From Nemophila menziesii (lineage: Eukaryota > Streptophyta > Magnoliopsida > Boraginales > Hydrophyllaceae): a DNA stretch of 64,000 bases. The translations under genes and the position numbers were made by a program. The stretch covers positions 23,297-87,296 of the forward strand of contig JARWIR010000243.1 of assembly GCA_029959085.1 (NCBI GenBank). Direction: 5' to 3'. The notes under the pieces were generated by a model, which made no database searches, was not told the origin of the DNA, and saw only the letters and a program-made list of their open reading frames with translations. Positions 46,960 through 58,500 of this stretch are shown in pieces (the stretch's first letter is position 1; the number at the start of each line of letters is the position of its first letter).

Positions 46960-48600
46960 TCAGGGGACAAACCCGCAAACCTCTTCAGCAGCAACAATTT
47001 CTTTAGGTTCCATTTCTGTATCTTCAATTTCCGAGCTATTCATCTTCGAAGGAGTTGTAAGTTCTGAGCTTTGTGTTTCGATTGGAATAGAATCATCTTG
47101 AGTATTTGAATCTGTAACAGTAGTGTCCTTCCATCGGTTAACCCATAGCTTGTCGAATCTTGCTTGTTCACGGAGAGGTTTGATAGCACTCTTAGTATCA
47201 GAGATGATTTTGTATTCAGAGGCTCTGTGATGATATGGTGTTTCGGTATCATCATTAAGATAGAAGGGAATAGGGTTTTGATTTAGGGAAGAATTGTTGC
47301 TGGTTATTTCGATATTTTGATTTTGATTATCCGATATGTTATTGGTGCTGGTTTCTTGTGTTATGTTTGTTGGGCTAAAAGGGAGATAATGTTTTGGAGT
47401 AATTAAAATGGGCTTCTCTTGAGATCCGAAGGTGAGGGAAGTGGGTGTAGTTGGGCTTTGATTGATTTGCTTAAGTTGATGGGCCGGGGTTTTAAAAATG
47501 TTTTGCTGGGCTTCCACTTTTATTTCAGCCCACGATTTAATTGGTCCACTGTAAGAAATCGGCTTTAAGCTTTGGTTGGAGAGTCTTTCTCTTACCTTTG
47601 TCAGATTGTGAGATTTTTCATTCTTCTTTCGTGTAAGCTGAGAAGTCAGAAACTCATCCCCATCTGCGCTATTTCCATCTTCGGCTCTAATGTTACCAGA
47701 GGCCTTAAAGGTTAGGTAAGCTGACTCTTCACGTGTTGTATTTTGTTCTAATTGGCTAGGGTTTTGAAAATTTTGGGCGGGATTTTGTTTGGGATCTGAG
47801 GGAAAGCGAGTTATTGTTGAGTTACGAGTTGATTGATGAGTTGGTTGGTTTTGACTCGTTGAGTTCCTTTTCTCAGCTTTTGATTCAATAGTTTTTGGTT
47901 CAAAACCAAAAATATTTTTTGTGAGTTTAATCTGAAGATTGACCTTGTTTTTACAGTTTGATTATTCATGGTCTAGCAAGCCACATCTGAAGCAAAGATC
48001 ACATAATTTTTCAAATTTGAGGATGCCTCTGATTCTTTGGCCATTTCCCAGATTTATATTGTAAGTATCTTGAATCGGTTTAAAGATATTCCACTCAACC
48101 CTAACTCGAATAGCATTAAATTCTTTGAATGTTTCGATAGCAGGTAAGATGATTTCTTCCACTTTGCCGAGTTGGGTACCAATTTAAAGTGCATTATCTT
48201 GGTTGATAAGAGTTGGAGGAATATCGTGAATTTGGACAAAGAAGGATGTTGTTGTGAGTTGAACATCAGTGCAGAGTTTTGCAGTATCCCATTTCTGAAG
48301 CAACACATGTTTTCCCACCAGATTCCAGGGTCTATTCTTCCAGATCTTTTGAAGATCTTCCTCTGACTCAAGGGTTATAATACAGGTATTAAATCCACGT
48401 TTTTCGGTGTGAACTTTACCTTTAACGCCCCAAGATTGACAAAGACTTTTTCTCAGATAGTTGAAGCTTATGGGCTTATCAAAGATGATCTTGGCATAAA
48501 GCTTAAGGCCTTCGAATTGGGCGTAAATCGAATTTGGATCTTCGGTGAGGATGAAAGCTTCATCAGCAGTATTAGAGTTGTGACGAGTGTAGAATTCCAT
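46960..48600 (-). pseudogene. LINE ORF1 (DUF4283-like with CCHC knuckle), broken by stops
   Basis: ATG 48600 opens MEFYTRHNSNTADEAF, then ITLESEEDLQKIWKNRPWNL and FVQIHDIPPTLINQDNAL. An in-frame TAA follows (48184-48186), and the same frame continues IGTQLGKVEEIILPAIETF and LCDLCFRCGLLDH with another TAA where the knuckle cysteine is expected. This is the DUF4283 plus zinc-knuckle layout of plant LINE ORF1 proteins. A Ser/Thr/Asn-rich C-terminal part is open at 47517-46960. Confidence 0.85.
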
Positions 48601-49018
48601 ATTAAATAGTTAAAGTAAAGACAGAAAGATGTAATTAATGAGGGAATTTAAAGTGAGCAAGAGTAGATAGAAAATTAAAATGATAGTGAATGTAATAATG
48701 AAGTCAAGGTTTATATGAATGTAGGTTAGCTTTGAATTTGAACAAAAAAAAAAGGTTAGCTTTGCAATTTGTATAAATGTTAATGTGAAGGACATGGTTG
48801 AAGGTTGGGGTGGTGGTGAATCGGTTGTTTAGTGGTGGTAGTTTTCAAACTCAGCTTTCTATCAGGGAATGTGCCTGAGAGAGAATTTTTTTTTAACTTG
48901 TTAAAACATTATGCCGGTTCCAAATCAAATCATCTACGTAGCTGGAAAAAAAAAAACTTGGTTAAGATTCAATGTGAGCATCTCACGATCATATAAAAAT
49001 ATTCTAATTATTAATATA

Positions 49019-49094
49019 AATTGGCGGGATAATTATCTGCGTTAGCTATTCTAATTCTTAATCTTTCCTTCCTTCCCTCTCTTTGTTTGGCGCT
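49019..49094 (+). promoter_or_regulatory. Two E2F-like sites upstream of KEN-box gene copy 2
   Basis: ATTGGCGG at 49020-49027 and TTTGGCGC at 49086-49093 both match the plant E2F consensus WTTSSCSS. They lie 300-375 bases before the ATG. A TATA-like TACTTATATACC lies near 49274. Confidence 0.5.
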
Positions 49095-49393
49095 GAAAAC
49101 AAAAAAATGTCCCTTTGTTGAAATATCACCGCGAAAATGGAGATTCCATTTTTAAGAAGCTCGAAATATTTTTGAAGTCTCCCTCCTCATTCCATTGTCC
49201 ACGTATGGTATCAAAACATGAAATATTCAGAGAACCAAATTTCGATCCCTCCAAAAAAACTTCATTCAACTCTACTTATATACCTCCTAATTTTCACTCA
49301 CTCTTCAATCCAGACTAAACACCTAATATTACATCTTCCCAGTTCTTTTTTAATCGAAAATCTTGTTTTCTAATATTAGCTTTGCTGCAAAAA

Positions 49394-49714
49394 ATGGAGA
49401 ATGTGATTGTTTCACATACTGAGCAGGACAACAAAGAGAATATACCACCAACAAATAATACAAAGAAAAGTAAGAAACACCCTGCTTTGAAAGTAAAGTC
49501 TTCTTCTACATGCATTTCTAAGAGAAAGTTCAGAAGGCCTTTAATGGATATCACGCATCTCTTTAATCAATCTGAGCTCCGACCAATTCAGTTGCTCTAT
49601 TCCGGCGTTATAACAAGCAATAAAATGTGTATTCAAAAACGAAAAGCATCAGATCATGATGTTGTTTTAACTCAGAATTCTGCATCCACGATACTTAGAA
49701 AAGAGTTCAGATAG
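49394..49714 (+). CDS. Small KEN-box/D-box protein, 106 residues (copy 2)
   Basis: Single open exon. MENVIVSH is followed by DNKENIPP, a basic patch, RRPLMDITHLFNQSE and a C-terminal STILRKEFR. It aligns from start to stop with the 101-residue gene at 25574-25879, with the KEN box, the RPL-x-DIT block and the LRKEFR tail conserved and the linkers diverged. That conservation pattern argues for selection on the motifs. KEN and D-box motifs are APC/C degrons, so a short-lived cell-cycle protein is a reasonable inference. Two E2F-like promoter sites fit S-phase expression. No other domain seen. The family is not one I can name. Confidence 0.75.
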   Translation: MENVIVSHTEQDNKENIPPTNNTKKSKKHPALKVKSSSTCISKRKFRRPLMDITHLFNQSELRPIQLLYSGVITSNKMCIQKRKASDHDVVLTQNSASTILRKEFR

Positions 49715-49887
49715 ATTTATATATAAAAAAAGACCATTAAATTTGTCAAATACCATTTATTTAATATTTCATCTCTAGAGCTTATTTGTTTGTGCTTCTG
49801 AATTTATTTATTTGTTTGATATCATTTAGGGAGTTTTTGTGCAATAAGTAATCTACACATCAAGAATGGAATTGCAAATTTTTAAAA

Positions 49888-51370
49888 GAGTAAATGACAC
49901 TTTTGCCCCCTGGGTTTATACGCGATTGACAGGTTGCCCCCTAACTCTTAAAATGCGCCTCGATGCCCCCTAAGATTTAGTTTTGTGACCCGTTACCCCC
50001 TACTGCGTGTTCCGTCCATTTTCACCGTTAAAAGTGACGTGGCATTTCTATGTCACGTTTTTTTTTTTAATCCAGGTGTTAATTGCGTTTTTAATTAATT
50101 TAAACCAAGGGCAAAAATGAAATTTCATTAATAGGTTTTATAATATTAAATATAATTAATAATTAATATAATAACCACCCCCCACCCCACCCACACCCCC
50201 TACCCCCCCCCCCCCACTCTTCTTCTTCTTCCCGTTCTTCTTCCCCGACCTGGTTATTCTTTAAAAAAAAAAAAAAAAAATCAGCAAAGATTAATTACTC
50301 TCTCTCTATATCCAATTCATAGCTCAACCAAATCGGAGCTCATTTTTTCCGTCAAAATCAAGCTATGTTTTTTTGGATCGATGACACCTTGTTCGATCTC
50401 ATCATCTCTTTCCTGAAGATAAAGATTAGCTCGAAGCTCAACAGCTGTTCGAAGCCAAGCCGCTCTTCTCCAGCGCGGATCTGCTTTGCCGGAGAAAACA
50501 TGAAGACGCCGTGATAAACTGCGTTGGTGGTGCATGATGAACTTCGTTTGTGCAATGTGCAATTAACCTTAAGAACACCTAGAAATGATCGGATACTTAG
50601 TGAGAAGTTCTATCAAATCAAAATCTTTTGGCAGTAGTGTCCTTAAACCATCTGCTACAATAATAATCAAACACAAACATAATGCAATTTTAAGTAATTA
50701 TGTAGAAAAATCATTTGGTATAATCAAGTTATAAGAAAACAAATATACAGAAACCTAGTTGATAAAGAGAGGGAAGATTGAGAAGTAGAGTTGATTCTGC
50801 TACTTTGAGATTACAATGAAATGTGAAAATCCAACACTCCACTCAATTTGCTCTTTCTAATTACTAACCCCCGCCTAATCACGTTCCACTTAATTGACGG
50901 TGTAAGCCAAAGAGTATAAGATATACGCCTGTATTTTTTATTTTTTTTTAAGAACCAGGTCGAATGGAAGAAGACGAAGCATGGGGAAGAAGAAGAAGGG
51001 GGTAGGGGTGTCTCAGCGGGGGGGGGGGGGGGGGGGGGAGGGGTGGGGGAGGGGGGGTGGGGGATGGTTTTATTATTTTATTGTTTTTATTAATAATATT
51101 AAAATTATTATAAAAAACCTATTTTACCCTTTTAAAAAGAGGTTTAAATTAATTAAAAACGCAATTAACACCTGGATTAAAAAAAAAAAAGTGACATGGA
51201 AATGCCACGTCACTTTCACGTCACTTTTAACGGTGAAAATGGACGGAACACGCAGTAAGGGGTAACGGGTCACAAAACTAAATCTTAGGGGGCATCGAGG
51301 CGCATTTTAAGAGTTAGGGGGCAACCTGTCAATCGCGTATAAACCCAGGGGGCAAAAGTGTCATTTACTC
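49888..51370. mobile_element. Non-autonomous Mutator-type element, 1,483 bp, about 400-bp TIRs, 9-bp target duplication
   Basis: The left end GAGTAAATGACACTTTTGCC is mirrored at the right end. The inverted repeats continue for about 400 bases on each side (to about 50280 and from about 50940), including a 13-C run at 50203-50215 opposite a 21-G run at 51018-51038. TTTTTAAAA flanks both ends (49879-49887, 51371-51379), the 9-bp duplication expected of Mutator elements. The 650-base core differs in composition and looks acquired. Confidence 0.9.
50317..50562 (-). pseudogene. Possible captured gene fragment in the Mutator-type element
   Basis: An 81-codon frame between the TIRs reads MHIAQTKFIMHHQRSLSRRL, then WRRAAWLRTAVELRANLYLQ, then DPKKHSLILTEKMSSDLVEL. 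It is G/C-richer than its surroundings and shows protein-like composition. I do not recognise it. In Pack-MULEs such cores come from host genes. Confidence 0.4.
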
Positions 51371-51379
51371 TTTTTAAAA

Positions 51380-51830
51380 AGGATGGCTAATTTTTGTAGG
51401 GATTATAATTGAACCCTCACCAAAAATCTCTCTCCTTCTCACTTTTGTTTACACACAATCCATTTTTAAGGATTTTGATCAAATTGTGAATAAATAATAA
51501 ACTAAATTACCCCTTAACTTTAACTCATTAATTTTACATATATCTAAAGGGCAAAATGGTATTTCCATAAAAAATTAAAATATGTTTTTTCTTTAATCCT
51601 TTCTTTTTCTTCATTCTCACCAACCTAAGATAGAGACTTTTAGATATATGATTTTTTGATTTATCCGGCTTGACCAAAATTGACCGTTAAATTTTGATGG
51701 AAGTTTGGACTTAAAGGTGCACTTAAAAGATAGAGGTGGCGAATGTCACATTTTCGTAAGATAAGGGGTTTCGTCTAGAATTTATGCAAAATAGGTCATG
51801 GGCGTATGCAAACTTGTAGCCAAGAAAGGA
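51380..51830. other. Unassigned AT-rich sequence
   Basis: No gene seen. GGGCAAAATGGTATTTCC and ATAAGGGGTTTCGTC-type strings recall ends of other non-autonomous DNA elements. Confidence 0.35.
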
Positions 51831-51849
51831 AGTAGGATTTTTGTTACCA

Positions 51850-53170
51850 CGATTTCTTTCGAGTTAATTATACTACATGTCCTTATATTATACAAAAATA
51901 GCAGTATAGGTTCCTACATTATGCAAAAAATACAGTATAGGTACTTACAAAAATGGTAGTATACATCACTATATTTTTCGAAAATGTCATTATATGTCAC
52001 TACTATATTATGCAAAAATAGCACTACAAGCCTATAATATACAAAATTGGAGTATAGTTCCCTATATTATGAAAGCACTATAGGCATTGATATATATTTT
52101 TTAAAATATAGACTCTATATTATACAAAATATCCTATATTTTATCATAGAAATTACGGAATTTTCAAACAGAATAAAATCGATACATTAAAAAAGTTGGG
52201 GCCAAGTGAAAGATTTTAAAAATATGGGGGATAACATAGTAATATAATTTTATAATAGAGGTTAAAGATATGAATTTTGACCCCTATAAATGCAAGGAAG
52301 AGAAAGTGATTTAGTGGCAATAGTATGTTTAATTTCATTCCAGTCCCTCCATTTTTAAGGTATGTATGAAAACACACAGGTACCAAAGTTCAATATATCC
52401 TCAAAAGTTGGGTGGCCCACTAAAAAAATCTTTGTTGATTATATCTAGCTGCGAAATTTGCACTATTAGTCCTTATAATATATGTGAACACTGTAATATA
52501 GGTCTGAATGTTAAATTTTCTGAGTTAATTGTTCTATAATAAGTTCAGATATTTTGCGAACACTGTGTACTATATGTACTTATGTTAATTTTGAGAAAAT
52601 TGCTATAGGTCCTATACTATGCATAAATTGTAATATAAGTCTATAATAGGGGGTCAATGTACTATGTGTCCTTATATTATTTTTTTAAGTAAATTGCGCT
52701 ATAGGTTTCAATATTATGCAAAAAATTGCACTATAAGTTCTTATATTTTGCAAAAAATGTACTATTGGTTCTTATGTTATTCTATAAGGTCTTATATTTC
52801 GTAAAAATTGCATTATATATCCTTAATTTATACAAAAATTGCATTATAGGACTATATATTATGCAAAAATTGTATAATAGGTCCATGTGTCAATGTTTCA
52901 GTCGATTGCGCTAAAAGTCGCTATAATATTTTTATAGTTAATTGCACTGTAGATTTCTATATTATGCAAAATAACATATATTTATCATGGCCACCCTGAG
53001 CTTTTGGTAGCTTCACTACTGGTTCAAGGGCAACTTCATTTTTTGTAGGTAATTGTACTATAGGTCCCTATATTATGAAAGAATTTCATTTACGTCCCTA
53101 TACTATACGATTTGCGTTAATTGCACTATATTATGAAAAATAACATATATTTATCATAGAAACAACATAA
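51850..53170. repeat. Degenerate short-period array (TATTATGCAAAAATTGCACTATAGGT type)
   Basis: Variants of CTATATTATGCAAAA and TTGCACTATAGGT alternate for about 1.3 kb with a period of roughly 30-60 bases. The same words reappear at 54610-54780. No coding content is convincing. GATCTACAATATTGG and a poly(A) at 53361 follow. Confidence 0.65.
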
Positions 53171-54131
53171 TAAATCAGGCTTATCTTTGAAATTTTTCAA
53201 AAGATAGGATTTCTTATACTTGGTCCGATATCTGTATTAAAGTTTAATCTAGAGGTTAGTTTCATGGTAAATGATGTAAGATCTACAATATTGGATATTA
53301 TGATTCTTTGAGGTATTGATTGAGTCAACCTTATTCTATTTTAGTATAAACCTATTTTTGACAAAAAAAAAAAAAAGACAATCCTTAATGCTTTTTCTTT
53401 TTAATCAAACTATACTGTAATTGGACTGTGAGACCACTGCAAATCTGTACATATCTGGAATAAAGATTGTTGCAAGCAAATATAATTGCTTTTCTTACGA
53501 TGATCCACTAACGCAGTAATATATCTGCCAGATCAGGAAGATCCATAGTGTGATTAGCCATCAGCAAATATTTTAATCCATTTATTTTATGAACAAATCT
53601 TAAAAAAAAAAAAAAAACTTTTTTCACAAAAGAAAAACGCAAGCTACTTTATACTTGTCATAAATCGATTTTTTAATCAATTGACTTTCTTGTTTTTATT
53701 GGGCTACCATGAACTTTATTTAAGTACTTTTGAATATATTTTTGGATCATGTTTAACTTATTTTTATAAACTCTCTGCTAAAGCAAATGCTGATGTTTTT
53801 TTTTTTTGACATGGTGCGTATAATTCATTAGTGCTTGAGAAGAACCAATTAGGACAATGACCCTTCAGTACATGACGGGGGAAGTCTTTTAAAAAGTAAT
53901 CTACCTTTAATTTAAGGGTCACTCGTGGATCGAGCTCTTGGACATCTCAAATGGTTAAGAAGGCAAAAAGCCAGTGATTAGACACACACTTCTTATGAAT
54001 ATTAAAATGAAGTTTAAAAATATACTAATTATTAATCAAGTTCCTAGGTAGATGTCCTAGGTTGAATATTATGTTCCATAGTATTTAATTGAATGGGATG
54101 GTCATAAACTCATACTTTACTTACTTTAGTA
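53171..54131. other. Intergenic, no recognisable gene
   Basis: AT-rich with several A or T runs (53361, 53599, 53797). Nothing recognised. Confidence 0.45.
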
Positions 54132-54378
54132 CTCCCTCCGTTCCTTCATAGACTCTTTAGAGCTTTTCACACATATTAAGGAATCTAAAAAGTAGGAAAA
54201 ACTTAGTTTAATATGACTAAAATATCCTTACTTTTAAGAAAGAGAAAATTGAATTTTTTTAAGAATAAGGATAAAAGTGGAAAGAGGTCATTTAATTTGT
54301 ATTGAAACTTGAAATGTGACATATATTGTGGAATAAATTATATTGGCTAAAGAGTCAATTATTAAGGAATAGAGGGAG
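54132..54378. mobile_element. Stowaway/mariner-type MITE, 247 bp
   Basis: CTCCCTCCGTTCCTTCATAG at the left mirrors AAGGAATAGAGGGAG at the right. Inner GACTCTTTA mirrors TAAAGAGTC. TA flanks both ends. Related to, but distinct from, the MITE at 23356. Confidence 0.85.
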
Positions 54379-55885
54379 TAAGGCATTAGCTGTGTCTACA
54401 ATGTCTCACTCAACCTTCTCCTTTTTGCAATTATTTAATCTAATTACTCCTATGCTTTACAATGTTGTTCAAGTAGAGTCTGGGATTTATAGTTTTTTTT
54501 AATTATAAACGAGGTTTGAAGCTTCACAACATCGAGGAAAGTTTGGGACGGAAATAGGAAATTTGTTTTGGGGACCAAGGAAGTTTGGGGCAGCGACCTC
54601 GAAATTGATTTTAGTTGATTGTATTATAAGTTTTTATTTTCATCAAAAAATCATCTTAGATACTTATATTATACACTAATTGTACTATAGGTCTCAAAAT
54701 ATATCATTAAATTACACTATAAGTTTTTGTTTTCAGCAAACATTATAGGTTCTTATAATATGTACTAGTTACACTATACAGGGGTTATTATTTAGAAGTA
54801 TTGTTTTTGTAAGTGATAATTTACATAGAAATGGACGAGGATAAAGGGGTTATTATTTTAGAAGCAACCATTGCGCATACTAAATTCCCGAATGAGAGAA
54901 ACAACTAGGGAGGGCTCAGCCCCTATGTGGACCCACCTGATGGTCTTAAGGTTCTTAATGCGAGATAGGTGTGGGTGGTCCACGCGTAGAGCTATATTGA
55001 TCTCCCCTTCGGGGGCTTAGTAGTTTATAACAACTGGTCTTTCTTTTGTATGACAATAATTTCTTGATATTTTTACTAGACAAAATTTATAAAACCAAAT
55101 TTTTAATAAGTGGACAAACAACATAAGGAATACTTCTTCTCCGGATGCCTCCATAGTGGTGGTCTTACTTTCATCACGAAACCTCTTCATCTTTCCTTCT
55201 TCCGCATATCCTTTCCTCCGTTTCTTTTGTCTTTAATATCTTCCCGTTTTATCCACTATCTATCTTTTTTCTCTTTGCCCTTTTTTTGTTGTCAAAGAAT
55301 TTGTCCCATTCATTTTACTACATATCTCATATTACTGTTGGTCTATCTTATTGTTGTATGATTTGTGTCACCTTGTTTCTATGTATTCCACTCACTAGTC
55401 CTTTTCACTCCAGTTGTGTTGTTGTAGCTAGTTGTTGGATCCTTCCATAGTGTTAAGTTTCTAGTAGGTGAAGCTTAGTGGTCTTAGAGATGTATGTATG
55501 CAGAGGCTTGGTTTGTGTTGATATTAGTCGTTGGTGCAAGTGATGGCCAACTCATTCGTAGTGGTAGATATTTGATATGGAAAAAGTGTCTCCTCCATAT
55601 GACGTGGTAAGACAGATACACACTACGATTTGAATTAACTCCATAAATCCATGTGCACATTGCGATGTGAATATGTTAGAAAGAACAAGGTATTAGCACC
55701 CTTAGAGCAGAATTTCCAAAGTCAATAAAAGTGTATGATGAAGCCCCTAGGATGTAACTTGGTAAGTAAATGTAAAAGAAAGCTTAAGAGATTGCATTAT
55801 AAAAGATAGTTATGAATTAGTTAACTCAATCATTTTTTTAGAAAGAGAATTATAGTGCAGAAAATGTTTTATAACCGTTTGGACA
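54379..55885. other. Intergenic with a second block of the degenerate array
   Basis: 54610-54780 repeats the CACTATAGGT/TTATATTATAC words of 51.9-53.2 kb. The frame at 55110-55361 is Ser/Phe/Leu-rich and not convincing as a gene. Confidence 0.4.
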
Positions 55886-56690
55886 TGATGAGGCGTGTGA
55901 AAGGTCCTAGAGGGGGGGGGGGGCGTGAATATAATACTAATATAAATAATGCCTAATTAAAAATCTTTTGGACACTTATAAGTTTGAAGAAAACTTCTCT
56001 AAGGCAATATATCAAACACTTAGAGAATCATACAAGGAATGACTAGAAGTTTGATATAAAAGTAACATGGGCAATTAAAACACGATAAGTAAAGAGTTAA
56101 GGGAAAGAAAGTACACATTCACTTATAATGGTCCGGTTTCCCTACTCCACTACCTAAGCTAGCCACCTAAGGATTCCAAAGCTTCTTTAACAAAGCTTTG
56201 TGTCTCCCTTAACTGCGGGGAGAACACAATACCCGATACAACACTTCGTAACCACGAAACACACTCTTGTGCTATCGTAACACAAGGAATCACTGAGTAT
56301 ACTCCTTATGCTCACACACTCTCTTAATCTATATATTACAAAGACTAGACTTAAGAGGGTATAACAAGTGTTTGATTTGTGAAATAAGCTTTGCTAATAC
56401 TCCTATAAAGTGGATATGGAAATTTAAGCTTTAATCTCCTCTTGAGTAGATAATACTTTGAAGCTTCTATTAACAACTCCTCAAGAGTGAATGCAACTTG
56501 ATAACTTGCTTAAGATGATTTTAAATCTTTTAGCACTTGACACCTTCTTCTTGAATGATAGCAATTTATGCTTTTAAGATTTGTGTATGTTTGACGTAGT
56601 TGCAAACTTCAAAAGACCTTCAATTTGTAACTAAAAATTACTCCAAACGGTCATAAGACTTGTGTCTAACAGTTATAAAGAAAACCTCAA
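55886..56690 (-). mobile_element. LTR-type retroelement remnant (copia-like), minus orientation
   Basis: AAGGTCCTAGAGGGGG followed by a G run and GTGAATATAAT is the reverse of the CCCCCTCTAGGAC string near LTR ends of SIRE-like elements (compare 29125 on +). The rest to about 56690 has the non-coding look of such LTRs. Boundaries uncertain. Confidence 0.35.
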
Positions 56691-57096
56691 CTGAGATATA
56701 ATATTTGTCATTTTGTTAAGTTAAAGAAGTTTCTTTGCGGTGTACAGTAACTTTGTTCTGGTGCAGGATTATGCTTTCTTTTTGCGGGTAAGGACATGGT
56801 CTGTGTTTCTGTGGTATACCATGGAATCTTGCGTTATACCGCGACTCCGTTTTTAACATACTAAAAAATATTTTTTTATATGATATTAATGATATATGCA
56901 ACTTGCTAATTTATAAATCATGTTTTAAATATGAAACTTTTCTGATTAAGAATCCAAACAATAATTTTAGTTAACAGGGATTTGTCCCGTAATTTATCAA
57001 AATATGCTTTCTCAACCAATTACATTTTTTCTAGTATGACTTTTAGAGAAAACACATCTCTCTGTTGGTTTCTTTTTCACCAAATACATTGCACCT

Positions 57097-57717
<621 letters not shown>

Positions 57718-57719
57718 AT

Positions 57720-57729
57720 CTATAAATAA
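57720..57729 (+). promoter_or_regulatory. TATA box of the CLE gene
   Basis: CTATAAATAA lies about 75 bases before the ATG, the usual spacing for a short plant 5' leader. Confidence 0.6.
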
Positions 57730-57800
57730 CTATATCTGGCCATGTAATATCTATCTATATACTCCTCTGAAATAGTATAAATCTCCTACAAGACAATATA

Positions 57801-58022
57801 ATGGGTAAGTTCCATTTGTGTGTGATGATTTTAGTGTTGATTATATTAGCAGTGCATGCAACAGCTAGGCCCATAGACAAGTTTCAAGCAACTAAATCAT
57901 TTCGAGCATTATTTCGACAAATGAAAGCACTTGAAGTAGAAGATGATCATCATAGACTACTTATGAAGCAATACCAGCAAATGAGGATTAGTCCCGGAGG
58001 ACCTGATCCACGTCATCACTGA
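57801..58022 (+). CDS. CLE signalling peptide precursor (CLE1-7 type), 73 residues
   Basis: The frame starts with a signal peptide (MGKFHLCVMILVLIILAVHA; cleavage likely after ATA), followed by a variable basic/acidic middle part. It ends in the 12-residue CLE motif RISPGGPDPRHH. Known: CLE peptides are secreted, trimmed to 12-13 residues, hydroxylated and often arabinosylated at the central prolines, and perceived by CLAVATA1-class receptor kinases. The SPGGPDP core groups it with Arabidopsis CLE1-7, which act in root and nitrogen-status signalling; that role here is inference. Single exon, as usual for CLE genes. TATA box at 57720. No lesions. High confidence in family, none for the exact orthologue. 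Confidence 0.95.
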   Translation: MGKFHLCVMILVLIILAVHATARPIDKFQATKSFRALFRQMKALEVEDDHHRLLMKQYQQMRISPGGPDPRHH

Positions 58023-58029
58023 TCACAAT

Positions 58030-58500
58030 TATCCACAGTAGGATATACGAGTCGATGGAACAAAGATAGGCGCAAGTGCGTACTCTATATAAGCTGCTGT
58101 GTTGGCTTATTAGCTTTCCCACAGTTTTGTTTCATGATCATGAGAAATTGAAGACTTTTCCCTAGCTAGTTAAATGAAGATTTTATGTTTTAGTTTTACT
58201 ACTCGTTTCCAATGTACTTTATGTAGATATGCTCGAATTTGGAAAAAGATTCTCTAACATTTCCTTTTTTTAAATTCTAATGAATACCAGATTCTTACGT
58301 CACCATAAAGTTTTTTTTTTTCTTTTCGAAACACAATATATATATATAGATAGATAGAACTGACGATTACAAGACGTTTACAAATTAAAATACAAGACAA
58401 CTGGGAAGGAATATTAGACTCCCAATTAGTATAATAAAACACAAAAACTAAATTACTTTTTTGCCCTTCCACATGACTATTCCTACTTTTGTCTCCATGT
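58030..58500. other. 3' region of the CLE gene and intergenic
   Basis: Short intergenic between the CLE gene (+) and the convergent PPR gene (-). A T run and a (TA)n/(GATA) patch lie at 58311-58357. No gene. Confidence 0.55.

Larger units (their letters stand above)
43474..48925 (-). mobile_element. LINE (L1 type with RNase H), 5,452 bp, 14-bp target duplication
   Basis: CAAATCATCTACGT occurs at 43460-43473 and again at 48926-48939. The A tail (T run at 43473-43480 on +) abuts the left copy, so the element reads leftward. In order on minus it holds ORF1 (nucleic-acid binding), endonuclease, remains of reverse transcriptase, the zf-RVT domain and RNase H. Both ends are present, so it inserted as an essentially full-length copy. 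Later or inherited damage includes stops, a frameshift at a C run and loss of the RT core. Confidence 0.93.
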
